From: Chloroflexota bacterium
Lineage (GTDB): Bacteria > Chloroflexota > Anaerolineae > Aggregatilineales > Phototrophicaceae
Length of the DNA stretch: 43,611 bases
Assembly (NCBI GenBank): GCA_028875245.1
Contig: JAPPEU010000014.1
Span: 1-43,611, forward strand
Reading direction: 5' to 3'
Notes under the pieces: model-generated
What the model was told of the DNA's origin: nothing
Database searches by the model: none
Seen by the model: the letters and a program-made list of their open reading frames with translations, nothing else
Shown: positions 40,078 through 43,611 of the stretch, in pieces
Position numbering within the stretch: the stretch's first letter is position 1
Layout: every line of letters starts with the position of its first letter
Translations under genes and position numbers: made by a program

Positions 40078-41826
40078 TCACACCCCAGGGCGCCCCTTCC
40101 GCCCGCGCGCAGCCGCCAGCATCCCCCGCGCGCTCTCAATCCCCGCCGCGCCAGCCGCCCCGAGCATCGCCGTCAATTCCTCGATGCGCTCGTCATCATC
40201 CACCAGCGCTCGCACTTGCGTCGCCGCATGACTTGACGCGAGCGCCTTCTGCGCCTGGAAATGCGCGTCGGCGTAGCTCGCCAGTTGCGGCAAATGCGTC
40301 ACGCAAAGCACCTGATGCCCGCGGGAGAGCGACCAGAGCTTCTCGCCGACGACCGCGCCCAGGCGACCGCCGATGCCTTGATCGACCTCGTCGAAAATCA
40401 GAATCGGCGTTTGGTCGGCCGCGGTCAGGGCGCTTTTCAAAGCCAGCATGATGCGCGCCGCCTCGCCGCCGGAGGCCACTTTCGCCAGCGGGCGCAGGGG
40501 CTCGCCCGGGTTGGCGCTGAGCATAAATTCGACATCGTCGATGCCCGCCCCGTCGAACTTGTAGCGCCGCTCGCCGACGATGCAGCCGGCCGGGTGCTCC
40601 GCCTGCGCCAGCCGCACGGCAAAGCGCGCCCGCTCCATGCGCAGGTCGGCCAATTCACGCAGGATTTCCGCGCTGAGGGCTTTCCCCGCTTCCGTCCGCG
40701 CCCGGCTCAAGCGCCCGCTGATGTCGCCGATGTGACGCAGCAATCCCTGCTCTCGCCGGCTCAATTCGGCGAGGCGTTCGTCGCTTTGGTCTATGCTTGC
40801 GAGCTCGGCCCTTGACCGCTCGGCAAAGGCCAGCAGCGCGTCAATGCTGTCGACGCGGTGACGACGCTTCAGCGTCTTGATCAGCTCGAGACGCTCTTCG
40901 AGTTCGTTGAGGCGATGTGGATCGTGCTCGGCGTCCTCGGCGTAGCGCGCCAGCGTCAGCGCCAGTTCCTGCGCGCCTTGCGCCAGCTCTTCCGCCAGTT
41001 CATGATCGTCGGCTCGCTCGGGGTCGATTTGCGCCAGCTTGGCCAGCGCGGCCGCCACGCCCATCAACGCGTCCACCGCGGCGGCGCTTGCGATGCGGTC
41101 GTCGCCATTGAGCAGGCGCGCCGCTTCCGCCGCCAGGCTCGCCAATTGTTCACTGTTGGCGAGGCGATGCCGTTCCGCGAGCAGGTCCGCCTCTTCATCG
41201 CTTTCGAGCGCGGCGGCCTGTATCTCTTCCACTTCATGGCGCAGCAAATCGGCGCGTCGCTGGAGCGTCTTGCGGTCTTCCTGCAGCGCGCGCGCCTCCG
41301 CCTGAACTTGCGTCAATTCCAGCACCAGCTTGCCCAGCCCGGCGCGGGCCTCGAGCAGGTCGGCATAGCGATCCAGCAGGTTGATGTGATGCCGCGGCCT
41401 CAACAGTGACAGATGCTGGCTTTGCCCGTGGATATCGAAGAGCGCCCGCCCGACCTCGCTCAGCAGCTCGCTGCGCGCCAGCACGCCATTGATGCGCGCC
41501 GTCGAGCGCCCATGCCGCCGTATTTCGCGCATAAGCGTGAGCCCCTGCGGGTCCGCCTCATCGACGAGGTCTTCGCGCTGAAGCGCCGCCATGACATCCG
41601 GCCGCGCCCGCGGATCCAGCCTGATGAGGCCTTCGATGACGCTGCGTTCGGCGCCGGCGCGCACGGCGTCGGGGTCGGCTCGGCCACCCAGCAGCAGCTC
41701 AACGGCGTCTATCAGAATCGACTTGCCCGCGCCCGTCTCGCCCGTGATGACGTTCAAGCCCGCGCCCAATTGGAGCTCGAGCTGGTCAATGACCGCGAAA
41801 TTCTGAATGCGCAGTTCTTCCAGCAT
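40078..41826 (-). CDS. recN: DNA repair protein RecN
   Basis: 582 aa from the ATG at 41826; the longer frame from 41979 adds residues without homology and overlaps the upstream gene. SMC-like ATPase for double-strand-break repair. Walker A GETGAGKS (29-36) after LEELRIQNFAVIDQLELQL, coiled-coil arms of about 150-330 (many Glu/Ala/Leu/Arg), the ABC-type signature near ASGGEAARIMLALKSAL, and Walker B ILIFDEVDQGIGGRLG. The C-terminal HQVLCVTHLPQLASYAD block is typical. Normal length. It shares a strand and tight spacing with the B-box gene upstream (16 bp) and the DUF262 gene downstream (32 bp), so damage control could extend to these. Confidence 0.96.
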   Translation of the reverse strand: MLEELRIQNFAVIDQLELQLGAGLNVITGETGAGKSILIDAVELLLGGRADPDAVRAGAERSVIEGLIRLDPRARPDVMAALQREDLVDEADPQGLTLMREIRRHGRSTARINGVLARSELLSEVGRALFDIHGQSQHLSLLRPRHHINLLDRYADLLEARAGLGKLVLELTQVQAEARALQEDRKTLQRRADLLRHEVEEIQAAALESDEEADLLAERHRLANSEQLASLAAEAARLLNGDDRIASAAAVDALMGVAAALAKLAQIDPERADDHELAEELAQGAQELALTLARYAEDAEHDPHRLNELEERLELIKTLKRRHRVDSIDALLAFAERSRAELASIDQSDERLAELSRREQGLLRHIGDISGRLSRARTEAGKALSAEILRELADLRMERARFAVRLAQAEHPAGCIVGERRYKFDGAGIDDVEFMLSANPGEPLRPLAKVASGGEAARIMLALKSALTAADQTPILIFDEVDQGIGGRLGAVVGEKLWSLSRGHQVLCVTHLPQLASYADAHFQAQKALASSHAATQVRALVDDDERIEELTAMLGAAGAAGIESARGMLAAARGRKGRPGV

Positions 41827-41842
41827 CGTGGCGGGTTCTGTC

Positions 41843-42355
41843 CTAAATCGAGACTTTGAAGCGCGCGTAGGCCGCCGATGCCGCCAGCGCGAGATAGAGC
41901 AGCGTGAATAGACCGAAGCCGCCGGCCAGGAGGAAGGCCGACGCGATGCCGCCCGCCAAAACACCGCCCGCGGCAACATAACCGCTGTAACGCCCGCGGC
42001 GCCGCCCGGTCAGCTGCAGGGCGATTTGGGCCGCGCCACCGCCGATTGCCGGCGCCACGATGAATCCCAGGATGAGAAACCCGCCGAGCAGCAGCATCAC
42101 AAAGGGCGTGAGCGCGCCGCCAACCGCGCAAGCCGCCGCCACCAGCCCGTAATCAAGGATCGTGCCTTCGAAGAATCTGTCTTCGTGCCCGCGAACGCAC
42201 TCGCGGCAGGTGTAACCCACCGGCGTGCGTTTGGCGCAGTCGACGCACATATAGCGCTCGCAGCGGTTGCAGCGCAATCCGGTATCGCGCTCCGGATGGA
42301 CGGCGCAATAATGAACCTCGCTCTCGAGCGTGGACTTGGACATGTCGCTATCCAT
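41843..42355 (-). CDS. B-box-type zinc-finger membrane protein
   Basis: 170 aa from the ATG at 42355; ATG at 42343 is possible. The longer frame to 42460 is translated repeat sequence and is rejected. Residues about 15-55 form a B-box-like zinc ribbon: HYCAVHPERDTGLRCNRCER then YMCVDCAKRTPVGYTCRECV, with regularly spaced Cys/His pairs. Two or three hydrophobic segments follow (VAAACAVGGALTPFVMLLLG, FLILGFIVAPAIGGG, then VLAGGIASAFLLAGGFGLF). This B-box plus membrane plan is known from bacterial rhomboid-associated and other uncharacterised proteins. The function is unknown. It sits 16 bp upstream of recN, so it is probably co-transcribed. Confidence 0.8.
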   Translation of the reverse strand: MDSDMSKSTLESEVHYCAVHPERDTGLRCNRCERYMCVDCAKRTPVGYTCRECVRGHEDRFFEGTILDYGLVAAACAVGGALTPFVMLLLGGFLILGFIVAPAIGGGAAQIALQLTGRRRGRYSGYVAAGGVLAGGIASAFLLAGGFGLFTLLYLALAASAAYARFKVSI

Positions 42356-42660
42356 GTTCTTTACCCCATCCCGAAGGTCAATGTCTACGTGACCCGGCCC
42401 CTTCCCCAGCGAGCTAAGGAAGGAGAGCTTCTTCGCTGCGGCGGGCATTTCTACCCCCATCCCCCGGCCCCTTCCCCCAATGAATTAGGGGAAGGTGAGC
42501 TAAAACTGGCGGAATCCGGAGTATTCTTCTGCCTTTCGCAAGTGTTGATCCATCAATTGTACGGTATAGGTACTATTCCAGTTATCTCTGCGTATGATTT
42601 ACAGTAGCGGACAGGCCTACAGTTTCGTCGTTGGCGGGCAACCCACTGGGCAGCCCCTAC
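42356..42660. repeat. Gene-free gap with family 2 and family 1 repeats
   Basis: Holds GGCCCCTTCCCCAGCGAG near 42394, a full family 2 core CCCCCATCCCCCGGCCCCTT near 42454 followed by CCCCCAATGAATTAGGGGAA, and a family 1 fragment (GGCGGGCAACCCACTGGGCA then GCCCCTAC) at about 42633-42659. The family 1 fragment directly abuts the 3' end of nadK. Confidence 0.7.
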
Positions 42661-43566
42661 TTAGAAGGTCATGCGGCGCGGACCGTGTCGGTTGATCCGC
42701 GGCTCCATGCGATCCAACAGCGAGCGGTAAAAATAGTTGCGCTCGCGCAAGCGCACGAATTGGCTTTCCGGCTCGGCCGACTTGACGCAGATATGCTGAT
42801 TCTCGCCCAATTCAGCGGCGACCCGCCCATCGACCGCCAGCACGACGTTGTGGCGGTTCTCCGGCGTCGGCTCGATATCGACGACCGCGCCCTGCGAAAG
42901 CACAATCGGCCGCTCCATGCTCAGATGCGGCGCCATCGGCACCAGCAGGATATTGCGCAATTCCGGCGGCAGGATTGGCCCGCCGGTCGCCAGCGCGTAG
43001 GCGGTTGAACCAGTGGGCGTCGACAGGATCAAGGCGTCGGCGTTGTAGGTGGTGGCCCAATGTTTATCAATGTAAGCGGCGATCTGCACCATGCGCCCGA
43101 AGACGCTCCCGCTGATCACCACATCATTCAGCGCGCGAAAGGATCCGCAGACTTTGCGCTTGTCTTCCAGCACGGTCGCCTGCAGCATCATGCGCTTCTC
43201 GATCCAATAGTCGCCGGCCAACAGTTGATCCAGCCCGGCCTCGCAATCTTCCGGTTTCTCGATTTCCGTGAGGAAACCCAACCAGCCCATATTGACGCCC
43301 AGCACCGGCACCTTGTGCTCGGCGCAGACGCGGCCCGCCCGCAGCATCGCGCCATCGCCGCCGATCGCCATGACCACATCAGCGCAGGCGACATCGCGCC
43401 CGACGCTGTCCTCATCCCATACGGCGTAAACCCAGTTTTCGATGCCGCGCTTGTGGAGCGTCGCCGCAATTTCCCGCGCCACCGGATGGGTATCAGGGCG
43501 CGAAGGATGCGCCAAAACGCCTATCCGCTTGATGTCGCTCAATCTCACTGTCTCCGGCCGCGTCAA
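42661..43566 (-). CDS. nadK: NAD kinase
   Basis: 301 aa ATP-dependent (or polyphosphate-using) NAD kinase making NADP. The GGDG motif is at 69-72 (VVMAIGGDGAMLRAGR), the NAD-binding block is ALNDVVISGS with Asn-Asp, and LSTPTGSTAYALATGGPIL is the conserved TPTGSTAY segment. A beta-sandwich C-terminus follows. The N-terminal RIGVLAHPSRPDTHPVARE is as in other prokaryotic NadK. nadK upstream of recN on the same strand is a common bacterial arrangement; here a B-box gene and repeats have come between. Confidence 0.95.
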   Translation of the reverse strand: MTRPETVRLSDIKRIGVLAHPSRPDTHPVAREIAATLHKRGIENWVYAVWDEDSVGRDVACADVVMAIGGDGAMLRAGRVCAEHKVPVLGVNMGWLGFLTEIEKPEDCEAGLDQLLAGDYWIEKRMMLQATVLEDKRKVCGSFRALNDVVISGSVFGRMVQIAAYIDKHWATTYNADALILSTPTGSTAYALATGGPILPPELRNILLVPMAPHLSMERPIVLSQGAVVDIEPTPENRHNVVLAVDGRVAAELGENQHICVKSAEPESQFVRLRERNYFYRSLLDRMEPRINRHGPRRMTF

Positions 43567-43611
43567 TACAGCGCTTCATTATGGCGCAGTTCGGGTCTCA
43601 ATCCTATACGC

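Noticed and set aside
1..43611. CRISPR array, tRNA, rRNA or insertion sequence with transposase
   Set aside because: No regularly spaced direct repeats, no cloverleaf or rRNA-like stretches and no transposase motifs (DDE or HUH) were seen on either strand. The short repeats are dispersed and non-coding.

Overview
The window looks like a chromosomal segment of a high-GC, sugar-scavenging bacterium, most likely a member of the Chloroflexota (Anaerolineae-like). This is an inference from gene content and style: several CUT1 sugar ABC importers without their own ATPase, a B-box/membrane gene beside recN and nadK, and many short intergenic repeats. No rRNA, tRNA or CRISPR array was seen. Genes are mostly GC-rich; three short stretches (about 3.0-4.5 kb, 16.0-17.7 kb and 35.6-36.6 kb) are visibly AT-richer and look acquired or decaying.

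Layout. 0.2-3.0 kb: a mannonate dehydratase (minus) diverges from a secreted glucose/sorbosone dehydrogenase-like protein (plus). 3.0-4.5 kb: an unrecognised group of two small one-pass membrane proteins around a six-cysteine secreted protein whose signal peptide is frameshifted. 4.7-7.4 kb: a CorC/CNNM-type CBS membrane protein, then cytidine deaminase, an NTF2-like protein and a PhnB/VOC protein. 7.5-12.9 kb (minus): importer A (two LplB/LplC-type permeases, then a binding protein) followed by a cytoplasmic sulfatase. 13.0-15.8 kb (minus): two tandem MFS paralogues of identical length. 16.1-17.7 kb: a Fic protein with a promoter/palindrome. 17.8-20.9 kb (minus): a secreted protein made of four 110-residue repeats, a cupin and a Gfo/Idh/MocA oxidoreductase. 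21.3-28.0 kb (plus): a glycerol-1-phosphate-dehydrogenase-type enzyme, importer B, a DegT aminotransferase and an M55 D-aminopeptidase. 28.1-28.6 kb: an antitoxin gene with a wrecked VapC toxin. 28.8-35.6 kb (plus): importer C, an M20 amidohydrolase and a putative glycoside hydrolase. 35.6-36.6 kb: a small AT-rich two-gene cassette with its own promoter and operator-like inverted repeat. 36.7-43.6 kb (minus): nadK, B-box membrane protein, recN, a DUF262/GmrSD-type endonuclease, a Cys-rich small protein and thioredoxin reductase.

How the genes work together. Three solute-binding/permease sets and the catabolic enzymes around them (mannonate dehydratase, sulfatase, sugar oxidoreductases, PLP aminotransferase, deacylase, glycoside hydrolase) point to uptake and breakdown of varied, partly sulfated or amino-substituted glycans and of peptides. 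No CUT1 ATPase lies in the window, so all three importers probably share one encoded elsewhere.

Three families of intergenic repeats run through the window. Family 1 carries TAGGGGCG...GGTCGCCC, family 2 carries CCCCATCCCCCAGCCCCTT, and family 3 carries CACAGAG. Hairpin-forming copies of family 1 or 2 sit directly 3' of the binding-protein gene in all three importer operons, which suggests a role in setting differential expression. Other copies supply a protein C-terminus and probably ribosome binding sites.
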